Assembly: GCF_026020075.1 (NCBI RefSeq)
Contig: NZ_CP102772.1
Location: 4,802,501-4,866,500, forward strand
Length of the DNA: 64,000 nucleotides
Reading direction: 5' to 3'
DNA from: Bosea sp. NBC_00550
GTDB taxonomy: Bacteria > Pseudomonadota > Alphaproteobacteria > Rhizobiales > Beijerinckiaceae
Below the pieces are notes generated by a model. The model was not told where the DNA came from. It saw only the letters and a list, made by a program, of their open reading frames with translations, and did no database searches. The position numbers and the translations under genes were made by a program. This document shows positions 8,618 through 16,917 of this stretch, piece after piece. Each line of letters begins with the position of its first letter. Within the stretch, counting starts at the first letter, position 1.

Positions 8618-8712
8618 CGTCATGGCTGGGCTTGACCCGGCCATCTCGGAAACCAGCGCCCTCTCGTCCTGAGATTCCCGGGTCTTCGCTTTGCGAAGCC
8701 CGGGAATGACGG
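8618..8712. repeat. palindromic intergenic element between binding protein and permease genes
   Basis: A 95-bp element opens with CGTCATGGCTGGGCTTGACC and closes with CCCGGGAATGACGG. Inner stems include ATTCCCGGGTCTTCGC with GCGAAGCCCGGGAAT. It fills most of the 128-bp gap between the binding-protein stop (8606) and the permease start (8735), so it may act as an mRNA-stabilising hairpin that sets the ratio of binding protein to permease. It is related to, but not the same as, the other CGTCAT-ended elements in the window. Confidence 0.6.
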
Positions 8713-8734
8713 CAGGGGAACAGGAGCCCACCCG

Positions 8735-9727
8735 ATGCCGGCCTTCCTCTTCAAGCGACTGCTCAACGCCGCCGGCGTCATGCTGGCGGTGGCCTTCCTC
8801 GCCTTCCTGATCTTCCGCTTCGTCGGCGATCCCGTCGAGCTGATGCTGAACGAGCAGGCGAGCCAGCAGCAGCGCGACGAGCTGCGGACCCGGCTCGGGC
8901 TCGACAAAGGCTTCGTGATGCAGTTCGCGACCTTCGTCGGCAACGCGGCGCGGGGCGATTTCGGCATTTCCTACCGCAACCAGCAGGACGTCTTCACGCT
9001 GATCTCGGAACGCTTCCCGGCGACCTTCGAGCTCGTGCTGGTCGCGACCTTCCTCTCGCTCGCCATCGGCATCCCGCTCGGCGTCTACACCGCGATCCGA
9101 CGCGACAGCTGGCTTGCCAAGGCACTGCAGTTCATCTCGGTGCTCGGCGTCTCCTTGCCGAGCTTCGCGCTCGGCATCCTCTTCATCCTCGTCTTCTCGG
9201 TCTCGCTGCAATGGCTACCCGCCTTCGGGCGCGGCGAGGTCGTCCAACTCGGCTGGTGGAGCACCGGCTTCCTCACATCGTCCGGTCGCAAGGCGCTGGT
9301 CCTGCCCGGCATCACGCTCTCGCTCTTCCAGATCACGCTGGTGATGCGCCTCGTGCGCGCCGAGATGCTGGAGACGATGCGCACCGATTTCATCCGCTTC
9401 GCCCGCGCCCGTGGCCTGCCGTCCCGCGCCGTCCATTTCGGCCACGCGCTGCGCAACTGCCTGATGCCGGTCATCACCGTCACCGGCCTTCAGATCGGCA
9501 ACCTCATCGCCTTCGCGCTGGTGACCGAGACCGTGTTCCAGTGGCCGGGCATGGGCATGCTCTTCGTCCAGGCCGTGACCTTCGTCGATATCCCGGTGAT
9601 GGCGGCCTATCTGATCGTCGTCTCCTTCATCTTCGTCACGCTCAACACGCTGGTCGACCTGACCTATGCCTGGGTCGATCCGCGCCTGCGCGAGGACGCG
9701 CTCACGGGAGGCGTCAATGCTCGTTGA
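8735..9727 (+). CDS. ABC transporter permease, DppB/OppB type
   Basis: The 330-residue inner-membrane permease has six predicted membrane segments. The N-terminal helix AFLFKRLLNAAGVMLAVAFLAF precedes the conserved DPVELMLNEQASQQQRDELR. The EAA-like coupling loop is in MLETMRTDFIRFARARGLPSRAVHFGHALRN, which contacts the ATPase subunits. The C-terminal segments contain TETVFQWPGMGMLFVQAV. These features are standard for the first permease of dipeptide-type importers. A CAGGAG ribosome-binding site precedes the ATG. The next permease gene overlaps its end by 11 bp, indicating one transcript and coupled translation. Confidence 0.95.
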   Translation: MPAFLFKRLLNAAGVMLAVAFLAFLIFRFVGDPVELMLNEQASQQQRDELRTRLGLDKGFVMQFATFVGNAARGDFGISYRNQQDVFTLISERFPATFELVLVATFLSLAIGIPLGVYTAIRRDSWLAKALQFISVLGVSLPSFALGILFILVFSVSLQWLPAFGRGEVVQLGWWSTGFLTSSGRKALVLPGITLSLFQITLVMRLVRAEMLETMRTDFIRFARARGLPSRAVHFGHALRNCLMPVITVTGLQIGNLIAFALVTETVFQWPGMGMLFVQAVTFVDIPVMAAYLIVVSFIFVTLNTLVDLTYAWVDPRLREDALTGGVNAR

Positions 9728-10670
9728 GAAGACCCGGCCCGCTGACATCGTCAAGAAACCCGGCCGCCTGCGCCGTTTCCTCGACAGCGACATCGGCTGG
9801 AGCTTCTGCCACACCCCGGTCGCCTGGCTCTCGGCGCTGGTGCTGGCGCTGCTGGTGCTGAGCGCGCTCTTCGCACCGCTGATCGCGCCGCAGAATCCCT
9901 ACGACCTCACGCAGATCTTCATCGATAAGGCCGAAATCCCGCCGATCTGGCAGGAGGGCGGCGAGTGGCCCTTCCTGCTCGGCACCGATCCGCAGGGCCG
10001 CGACGTGCTCTCCGCCATCCTCTACGGCTCGCGCATCTCGCTGATCATCGGCTTCTCCGCCGTCGTCGTGTCGATGCTGGTCGGCGTCTCGATCGGGCTT
10101 TGCGCCGGCTTCTATGGCGGGCGCGTCGACAACCTGCTGATGCGCCTCGGCGACACCGTGCTCTCGATCCCGACGCTGCTGATGGCGATCCTGGTCTCCG
10201 CGATCTTCCGCGAGATGCTGCCGCCGGCCCTGCGCGAGCCCTTCGCCGCCGTGGTGCTCGTGCTCTCGATCGCGCTGACGAGCTGGGTGCAGTACGCCCG
10301 CACCGTGCGCGCGCTCACCATGGTCGAGCGCCGCAAGGAATATGTGCTGGCCGCCCGGATCATCCGCGTGCCCGCCACCCGCATCATGGGCCGCCATATC
10401 CTGCCCAACACGATGACGCCGGTGCTGGTCTCGGCCACGCTCAATCTCGGCCTCGCCATCCTCTCTGAGGCGACGCTGTCCTTCCTCGGCGTCGGCATGC
10501 CGATCACCCAGCCTTCGCTGGGCACGCTGATCCGCATCGGCAACCAGTACCTGTTCTCCGGCTCCTGGTGGCTCGTCGTCTTCCCCTCGCTGCAGCTCGG
10601 GCTGATCGTGCTCTCGGTCAACCTGCTCGGCGACTGGCTGCGCGACGCGCTGAACCCGAAGCTGCGGTGA
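9717..10670 (+). CDS. ABC transporter permease, DppC/OppC type
   Basis: The 317-residue second permease begins at the ATG at 9717, which has GGGAGG just upstream inside the end of the preceding gene. An N-terminal membrane helix (ALVLALLVLSALFAPLIAP) is followed by the OppC-N periplasmic segment and the GTDPQGRDVLSAILYGSRIS motif typical of DppC proteins. The EAA loop is in VERRKEYVLAARIIRVPATRIMGRHILPN. Six membrane segments are expected. It forms the heterodimeric channel with the upstream DppB-like subunit. The gap of 217 bp to the next gene contains a palindromic element, then the deaminase-like gene follows on the same strand. Confidence 0.95.
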   Translation: MLVEKTRPADIVKKPGRLRRFLDSDIGWSFCHTPVAWLSALVLALLVLSALFAPLIAPQNPYDLTQIFIDKAEIPPIWQEGGEWPFLLGTDPQGRDVLSAILYGSRISLIIGFSAVVVSMLVGVSIGLCAGFYGGRVDNLLMRLGDTVLSIPTLLMAILVSAIFREMLPPALREPFAAVVLVLSIALTSWVQYARTVRALTMVERRKEYVLAARIIRVPATRIMGRHILPNTMTPVLVSATLNLGLAILSEATLSFLGVGMPITQPSLGTLIRIGNQYLFSGSWWLVVFPSLQLGLIVLSVNLLGDWLRDALNPKLR

Positions 10671-10693
10671 TGATGCCCGCTCTCGAACCACGC

Positions 10694-10841
10694 CGTCATT
10701 CCGGGGCAGGCCGCAGGCCTGAGCCCGGAACCCATGAACACCGGAGTTGCTCAAAGAGGCGCGCGCATCGTCGTGCCCCAACAAAGGCCACCTGTGTTCA
10801 TGGGTTCCGGGCTCGCTGCTGCGCAGCGCCCCGGAATGACG
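10694..10841. repeat. 148-bp nested-hairpin element, family A, copy 1
   Basis: Outer arms CGTCATTCCGGGGC (10694-10707) and GCCCCGGAATGACG (10828-10841) are exact inverse complements. A perfect 21-bp inner stem pairs 10721-10741 (starting GAGCCCGGAACCCATG) with 10794-10814. The central loop is variable. Further copies are at 30535-30685 (inside bkdB), 35831-35976 and 38841-38988. The inner stem here contains CCCATGAACAC where two others have CCCAGAACC, and pairing is preserved in each. Confidence 0.85.
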
Positions 10842-10887
10842 GCGTGTGCCCACGGCCAAAGAACGAGATCACGAGGAAAAGCCTGCG

Positions 10888-12087
10888 ATGACCGCCTCCC
10901 TGCTGCTGCGCAATGTCCGTCCCCATGCCGGCCCCGCCACCGATGTGCTGATCGAAAACGGCAAGATCGCTCGGGTCGGAGCAAACCTGACAGCCCCCGC
11001 CGGCGTCGCGGTGGAGGACGGACGCGGCGAGATCGTCATCCCCGGCCTCGTCGAGGCGCATACCCATCTCGACAAGAGCCTCTGGGGCCAGCCCTGGTAC
11101 GTCAATGAGGTCGGCCCGAAGCTGCTCGACAAGATCGACAACGAGCGCCTGAACAAGAAGCGCCTCGACATCGATCCGACCCGCCAGTCGGCGCGCCAGA
11201 CCATCCAATCCTCCCTGATGGGCACGACCCATATCCGCAGCCATGTCGATGTCGATACCGATCTCGGGCTCTGGGGCGTCGAGGGCGTGATGCAGACCCG
11301 CGATGCCTACCGAGACATCGTCGACATCGAGCTGGTCGCCTTCCCGCAATCCGGCCTGCTGCGCCGCCCCGGCACGCTGGAGCTGATGGACCAGGCGATG
11401 AAGGCGGGCTGCGAGATCGTCGGCGGGCTCGACCCTTGCGGCATCGACCGCGACCCGAAGGGCCATCTCGATGCGGTCTTCGCGCTCTGCCAGAGCTACG
11501 GCAAGCCGCTCGACATCCACCTGCACGAGCCCGGCGAGATGGGCGCCTTCTCGATGGACCTGATCATCGAGCGCACCCGCGCGCTCGGCATGAACGGCAA
11601 GGTCACGATCAGCCACGCCTTCTGCCTGGGATCGCCCGATGCGGCGCTGGTCGACCCGCTGATCGCGCAACTCGCCGAACTCGACATCGCGATCATGACG
11701 ACGGCTCCGTCGCGCAGCGCGGCGCCCCCGGTCAAGAAGCTGCTGGAGGCCGGCGTGCGCGTCTGCTCGGGTTCCGATGGCATCCGCGACACCTGGGGCC
11801 CCTACGGCAATGCCGACATGGTCGAGCGCGCCATGTTTATCGGCCTGCGCAACAATTTCCGCCGCGATGACGAGCTCAAGCTCGGCCTGGACGTCTGCAC
11901 CACCGAAGGCGCCAAGGTGATGGAGATCGCCGATTATGGGCTCGCCGAAGGCAAGGCCGCTGATTTCGTCGTCATGCCCGGCGAGACGCTGGCGGAGCTG
12001 ATCGTCACCCGCTCGCCCAAGCGCCGCGTGGTCAAGCGCGGCCGGATCGTCGCACGCGACGGCGTCTCGGTGAGGACCGCTCCGTGA
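10888..12087 (+). CDS. amidohydrolase, cytosine deaminase-like
   Basis: The 399-residue TIM-barrel metal hydrolase has the metal-binding H-x-H in VEAHTHLDKS, IHLHEPGEM and SHAFCLG further along, and GSDGIRDTWGPYGNADM near residue 305. This set (HTHLDKS, HAF, SDGIRDxW-P-G) is typical of the CodA/cytosine deaminase branch of the amidohydrolase superfamily, which deaminates cytosine, creatinine-like or other N-heterocycles with one divalent metal. All expected ligands are present. The ATG at 10888 has GAGGAAAAG upstream; the open frame before it lies in the flanking repeat. The stop overlaps the next start as GTGA. Its position within an importer operon suggests it acts on the imported compound. 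Confidence 0.88.
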   Translation: MTASLLLRNVRPHAGPATDVLIENGKIARVGANLTAPAGVAVEDGRGEIVIPGLVEAHTHLDKSLWGQPWYVNEVGPKLLDKIDNERLNKKRLDIDPTRQSARQTIQSSLMGTTHIRSHVDVDTDLGLWGVEGVMQTRDAYRDIVDIELVAFPQSGLLRRPGTLELMDQAMKAGCEIVGGLDPCGIDRDPKGHLDAVFALCQSYGKPLDIHLHEPGEMGAFSMDLIIERTRALGMNGKVTISHAFCLGSPDAALVDPLIAQLAELDIAIMTTAPSRSAAPPVKKLLEAGVRVCSGSDGIRDTWGPYGNADMVERAMFIGLRNNFRRDDELKLGLDVCTTEGAKVMEIADYGLAEGKAADFVVMPGETLAELIVTRSPKRRVVKRGRIVARDGVSVRTAP

Positions 12088-13589
12088 GCCTGCAGGCAGC
12101 CAGGCGGCCCGAGGGCCGCATCCTGATGACGGCGCGCTGGGTCGTCGGCCACAAGGACGGCCGCCACCGGCTCTACGAAAACGGCGAGGTCGTCTTCGAG
12201 GACGGCGCGGTCGTCTTCGTCGGCCACGGCTTCCCCGGAGAAGTCGCGCGCCGCATCGACTACGGCAATGCGCTGATCGGGCCGGGCTTCGTCGATTGCG
12301 ACGCGCTCTCCGACCTCGACACCACCATCCTCGCCTATGACAACCAGCCGGCCTGGAAGAAAGGCCGCGTCTGGCCGCGCAGCTATCTCGATGCCGGTCC
12401 CTACGAGATGTACACGCGCGAGGAGCTGGCCTTCCAGAAGCGCTACGCTTTCTCTCAGCTGATCCGCAACGGCATCACCACGGCGCTGCCGATCGCCTCG
12501 CTGTTCTACCGCGCCTGGGGCGAGACGGTTCAGGAGTTCGAGGATGCGGCACAGGCCGCTGCCGATCTCGGCCTGCGCGCCTATCTCGGCCCGGCCTATC
12601 GCACCGGAAACCAGCTCGTCGAGGCCGATGGTCGCGTCGTCACCCACTACGACGAGGCGCGGGGCCTCGCCGAGCTCGACGCCGCCATCGACTTCGCTGG
12701 GCGTCATGAGGGCGCGGCCGGCGGGCTGATCCGCGCGATGTTCGCGCCGGATCGCATCGAGACCTCGACGGCCGAACTGCTGCGCCGCACGGCAGCGGCC
12801 TCGCGCGAGTTCGATGTTCCCGTTCGGCTGCATTGCTGCCAGTCGAAGATCGAATACGACCTTGTCCTCGCCCAGCACGGCATGAGCCCGCCGGAATGGC
12901 TGGAGAGCCTCGGTTTCCTCAACGAACGCTGCCTCTTGCCGCACGGCACCGTCGTCTCCGGCAGCCGGCTGATCGAGCGTCCCGGCCGCGACCTCGATAT
13001 CATCCGCGATTCCGGCGCGAGCATCGTCCATTGCCCGCTGGTCTCCGGGCGGCACGGCAATGCGATCGACCATTTCGGCCGCTACCGCGCCATGGGGCTC
13101 AATATCGCCATGGGCACGGATACGAGCCCGCCCGACATGGTGATGAACCTTCAGACCGGCATGATCCTCGCTCGCACCATGGCCGGCAATGTCGCCGCCG
13201 TCCGCTCCGAGGATTATTACGACGCCGCCACCATCGGCGGCGCCGACGCGCTGCAGCGGCCCGATCTCGGCCGCCTCCAGCCCGGCGCGCGCGCCGACAT
13301 CACCGTTTTCGATCTCGATCGGCCCCATAGCGGGCAGGTCATCGATCCCATTCAGACGATGATGCTGACCGGCCATGGCCGCGACTTCTCCACGGTGGTG
13401 ATCGATGGGCGCTTCGTCATGGAAAACCGGACCATCCCGGCGCAGGACGAGGCGGCCGACAATGCTCGCGCCCAGAAGCAGTTCGAAGGCGTGATGGCGC
13501 GCTATCCCGAGCGCACCCTGGGCCACCCGCCGATGAGCGAGATCTTCTCGTCGAGCTACGCGATCGAACGCAGCGAGGTCCTTGCATGA
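12084..13589 (+). CDS. amidohydrolase family protein with altered metal-binding HxH motif
   Basis: The 501-residue product belongs to the AtzA/TrzN/guanine-deaminase side of the amidohydrolase superfamily. Metal ligands after the first strand are recognisable as VRLHCCQSK (His250), LLPHGTVVSGSRL (His287) and GTDTSPPDMV (Asp346). The first motif, normally PGFVNxHxH, reads PGFVDCDALSDLD, so both expected histidines are replaced (Asp73 and Leu75). It may bind metal differently or have shifted chemistry. The GTG start overlaps the stop of the previous gene (GTGA), and its own stop overlaps the next ATG (ATGA), so translation is coupled on both sides. The substrate is unknown; an N-containing ring or amide taken up by the co-encoded importer is the natural guess. 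Confidence 0.85.
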   Translation: MSLQAARRPEGRILMTARWVVGHKDGRHRLYENGEVVFEDGAVVFVGHGFPGEVARRIDYGNALIGPGFVDCDALSDLDTTILAYDNQPAWKKGRVWPRSYLDAGPYEMYTREELAFQKRYAFSQLIRNGITTALPIASLFYRAWGETVQEFEDAAQAAADLGLRAYLGPAYRTGNQLVEADGRVVTHYDEARGLAELDAAIDFAGRHEGAAGGLIRAMFAPDRIETSTAELLRRTAAASREFDVPVRLHCCQSKIEYDLVLAQHGMSPPEWLESLGFLNERCLLPHGTVVSGSRLIERPGRDLDIIRDSGASIVHCPLVSGRHGNAIDHFGRYRAMGLNIAMGTDTSPPDMVMNLQTGMILARTMAGNVAAVRSEDYYDAATIGGADALQRPDLGRLQPGARADITVFDLDRPHSGQVIDPIQTMMLTGHGRDFSTVVIDGRFVMENRTIPAQDEAADNARAQKQFEGVMARYPERTLGHPPMSEIFSSSYAIERSEVLA

Positions 13590-14567
13590 CCGCTCCCGCC
13601 GCAGCGCCTCTTCTGTCGGTGCGTGATCTGCGCATCGTCTTCGACGGCCGCCACGGCGCGTTGACGGCGCTGGACGGCGTCTCCTTCGACATCGCGCCGG
13701 GCGAGATCCTCGGCGTGGTCGGCGAGTCCGGCGCGGGCAAGTCGCTGACCGGCACGGCGGTGATCGGCCTGCTCGATCCGCCGGGGCGCATTGCCGGCGG
13801 CGAGATCCACCTCTCCGGGCAGCGCATCGACAACCTCCCGGCGGAGGCGATGCGCAGGCTGCGCGGCCGGCGCATCGGCGCGATCTTCCAGGACCCGCTG
13901 ACCTCGCTGCATCCGCTGCTCAAGGTCGGCGACCAGATCGTCGAGACGATCCTGACGCATCTGCCGGTGAGCAGGGCGGAGGCGCGCAAGCGTGCGCTCG
14001 ACCTGTTGAAGGAGGTCGGCATCCCCGCCGCCGAGTCGCGCATCGACAGCTACCCGCACCAGTTTTCCGGCGGCATGCGCCAGCGCGTCGTCATCGCGCT
14101 CGCGCTCTGCGCCGAGCCCTCGCTGATCATCGCCGATGAGCCCACGACCGCGCTCGACGTCTCGATCCAGGCGCAGATCACCACCTTGCTGAAGCGGCTC
14201 TGCCGCGAGCACGGCACGGCGATCATGCTGGTCACGCACGACATGGGCGTCATCGCGGAGACGGCCGATCGCGTCGCGGTGATGTATGCCGGCCGCGTCG
14301 TCGAGATCGGCCCGGTCGAAGAAGTGACGCGCCGGCCCCACCATCCCTACACCGCCGGGCTGATGGCCTCGATCCCGAGCGTCCACGTCCGCCACGAGCA
14401 CCTCAACCAGATCGACGGCGCCATGCCGCGCCTCAACGCGATCCCCTCCGGCTGCGCCTTCAATCCGCGCTGCGGCCGGGTCGAGCCGTTCTGCCGGGAT
14501 CACAAGCCCGGGCTGCCGGTGTCGAGCCACGCCGCCGCCTGCCATTTCCCGCTGAAGGAGGCCGTGC

Positions 14568-14575
<8 letters not shown>
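13586..14575 (+). CDS. ABC transporter ATP-binding protein, DppD/OppD type
   Basis: The 329-residue ATPase has Walker A GESGAGKS (about 48-55), Q-loop IFQDPLTSLHP, ABC signature FSGGMRQRV, Walker B LIIADEPTTALDV and the switch His in LVTHDMG. The C-terminal oligopeptide/dipeptide extension contains a cysteine cluster (SGCAFNPRCGRVEPFCRD, then AAACHFP), typical of DppD-like proteins, some of which carry an iron-sulfur centre there. It pairs with the next gene product to energise the two permeases. Its start overlaps the amidohydrolase stop (ATGA), and its end overlaps the next gene by 8 bp. Confidence 0.96.
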
Positions 14576-15602
<1,027 letters not shown>

Positions 15603-15669
15603 GGCGTGAGGCGACATTCTGGGGACATTGCGCAGCAATGAGCCAGGGAGCCCATGAACACGACATTCC

Positions 15670-15762
15670 CGTCATGGTCGGGCTTGTCCCGACCATCCAC
15701 GTCTTCATTCGACGAGGACGGTGTTCAAGACGTGGATGCTCGCCACAAGGGCGAGCATGACG
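15670..15762. repeat. palindromic element downstream of the ABC operon
   Basis: The 93-bp element starts CGTCATGGTCGGGC and ends GAGCATGACG. It contains GTCGGGCTTGTCCCGAC, a CCACGTCTT ... AAGACGTGG stem and GCTCGCCACAAGGGCGAGC, a three-hairpin arrangement. It lies between the convergent ABC operon and OsmC gene and probably serves as their shared transcription end. The stretch just upstream, 15611-15660, resembles a broken family A element (GGACATTGCGCAGCAATGAG, GAGCCCATGAACAC). Confidence 0.6.
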
Positions 15763-15778
15763 TGGTGGTTCGCGAGCT

Positions 15779-16210
15779 TTAGCCCACCAGCGTCGCTTCG
15801 AGCGTGATCGGCGCCTTGAACAGCTTCGAGACCGGGCAGCCGGCCTTGGCCTTGTCGGCCAGCGACTGGAAGGTCGCCTGATCGGTGCCGGGCACCTTGG
15901 CCTTCAGCGTTAGATGGATCGCGGTGATGGCATAGCCGTCATCGAGCTTGTCGAGCGTCACCCGCGCCGTGGTGTCGAGCGCGTCGGCCTTGAGATTGGC
16001 CTCGCCCAGGATCAGCGAGAGCGCCATGGTGAAGCAGGCGGCATGTGCAGCGCCGATCAGCTCCTCGGGGTTGCTGCCGGGCTTGCCCTCGAAGCGGCTG
16101 GAAAAGCCGTAAGGATAGGCGCTGAGCGCGCCGGTCTCGGTCGAGATCGAGCCCTTGCCATCCTTGATGCCACCTTCCCAATGGGCCGAGCCTGTCTTGT
16201 TGATCGCCAT
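15779..16210 (-). CDS. OsmC-family peroxiredoxin
   Basis: The 143-residue protein has the OsmC fold signatures: SSRFEGKPGSNPEELIGAAHAACFTMALS with Glu50 and the peroxidatic Cys59, and AKAGCPVSKLF with the resolving Cys125; Arg39 is also present. OsmC enzymes reduce organic hydroperoxides in the cytosol using the two-Cys pair. Length is normal (about 140). It is convergent with the ABC operon across a palindromic element and divergent from the ABM protein gene across 159 bp. No peroxide-regulator gene is adjacent, so regulation is not visible. Confidence 0.94.
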   Translation of the reverse strand: MAINKTGSAHWEGGIKDGKGSISTETGALSAYPYGFSSRFEGKPGSNPEELIGAAHAACFTMALSLILGEANLKADALDTTARVTLDKLDDGYAITAIHLTLKAKVPGTDQATFQSLADKAKAGCPVSKLFKAPITLEATLVG

Positions 16211-16369
16211 GACGCCGTCTCCTGTTCTGGTTCGGATGGGTATGCTGCGCTTGGAACGCTACCCTTTCACAACGGCCCAAGGCGAGTCGGGTTCACCGGT
16301 GCCCGCTAGTCAGGAGGACAAGCAGGCTGGATTGCCGTAAGGTCATGGTCCCGAACGCTGGAGGCTGCC

Positions 16370-16666
16370 ATGACCGCATTCAATGCCGTTCGCTTCAAGG
16401 TAAAGCCGGGGATGGAGACCGCCTTTCTCGATGCTCATCGCAATGTCGCCGCGGACTGGCCGGGCCTGCGGCATGCGAACATCATTGGGGCCGGAGATGG
16501 GCGCTACTGCATTATCGCCGAATGGGAGAGCGTCGAGGCGCTGGCGGAGGCCCGTCCGCAGATGATCGCCACGCTCAACAGCTTCCGTCAGACGCTCGAT
16601 GATTTGGGAGGCGGCCTCGGCGTCACCGACCCGATCGCCGGATCGGTAGCCTTGTCGCTGAAATAG
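16370..16666 (+). CDS. ABM-domain (antibiotic biosynthesis monooxygenase-like) protein
   Basis: The 98-residue single-domain protein has the alpha-beta barrel pattern of ABM proteins: NAVRFKVKPGMETAFLDAHR, PGLRHANIIGAGDGRYCIIAEWES and a C-terminal helix with a conserved tail. Members include quinone-forming monooxygenases, haem-degrading enzymes and many small proteins of unknown function. It lacks the Asn-Trp-His set of IsdG-like haem oxygenases as far as I can see. GGAGG lies 8 bases before the ATG. It stands alone, divergent from osmC. Confidence 0.78.
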   Translation: MTAFNAVRFKVKPGMETAFLDAHRNVAADWPGLRHANIIGAGDGRYCIIAEWESVEALAEARPQMIATLNSFRQTLDDLGGGLGVTDPIAGSVALSLK

Positions 16667-16709
16667 GCGCGGTCTCCCCAAGGCCGAACGCTTTGCGGCC
16701 ATGGAGAAA

Positions 16710-16735
16710 GCCCGCACCGATCGCTCGATGCGGGC
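16710..16735 (+). terminator. hairpin downstream of the ABM gene, possible terminator
   Basis: GCCCGCA (16710-16716) pairs with TGCGGGC (16729-16735) around a 12-nt loop, 43 bp after the ABM stop. No T-run follows, so if it terminates transcription it is weak. Confidence 0.35.
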
Positions 16736-16778
16736 CCCAGTATAGATTGGAGCGTGCTGATTTTTCTCGGAACCACGT

Positions 16779-16872
16779 CGTCATCCCGGGCTTCCCCCGG
16801 GATGACGACGGGCCGCGGAGCTCTACGATGGATCCCGGATCAGCGCCGCTGCGCGGATTGTCCGGGATGACG
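16779..16872. repeat. 94-bp palindromic element, family B, copy 1
   Basis: Outer arms CGTCATCCCGG (16779-16789) and CCGGGATGACG (16862-16872). The internal word ATGGATCCCGGATC and a GCGCCGCTGCGCGG stretch recur in the other copies at 33626, 46314, 50896 and 55191. In this copy the left inner arm is altered (CCCGGGATGACGACGGGCCG), so it may be partly degraded. It lies between the convergent ABM and MFS genes. Confidence 0.75.
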
Positions 16873-16917
16873 CGGGGGGTTCGTGTAAAATCAACACGGT
16901 CCAGTGTCGCGCTGTGC

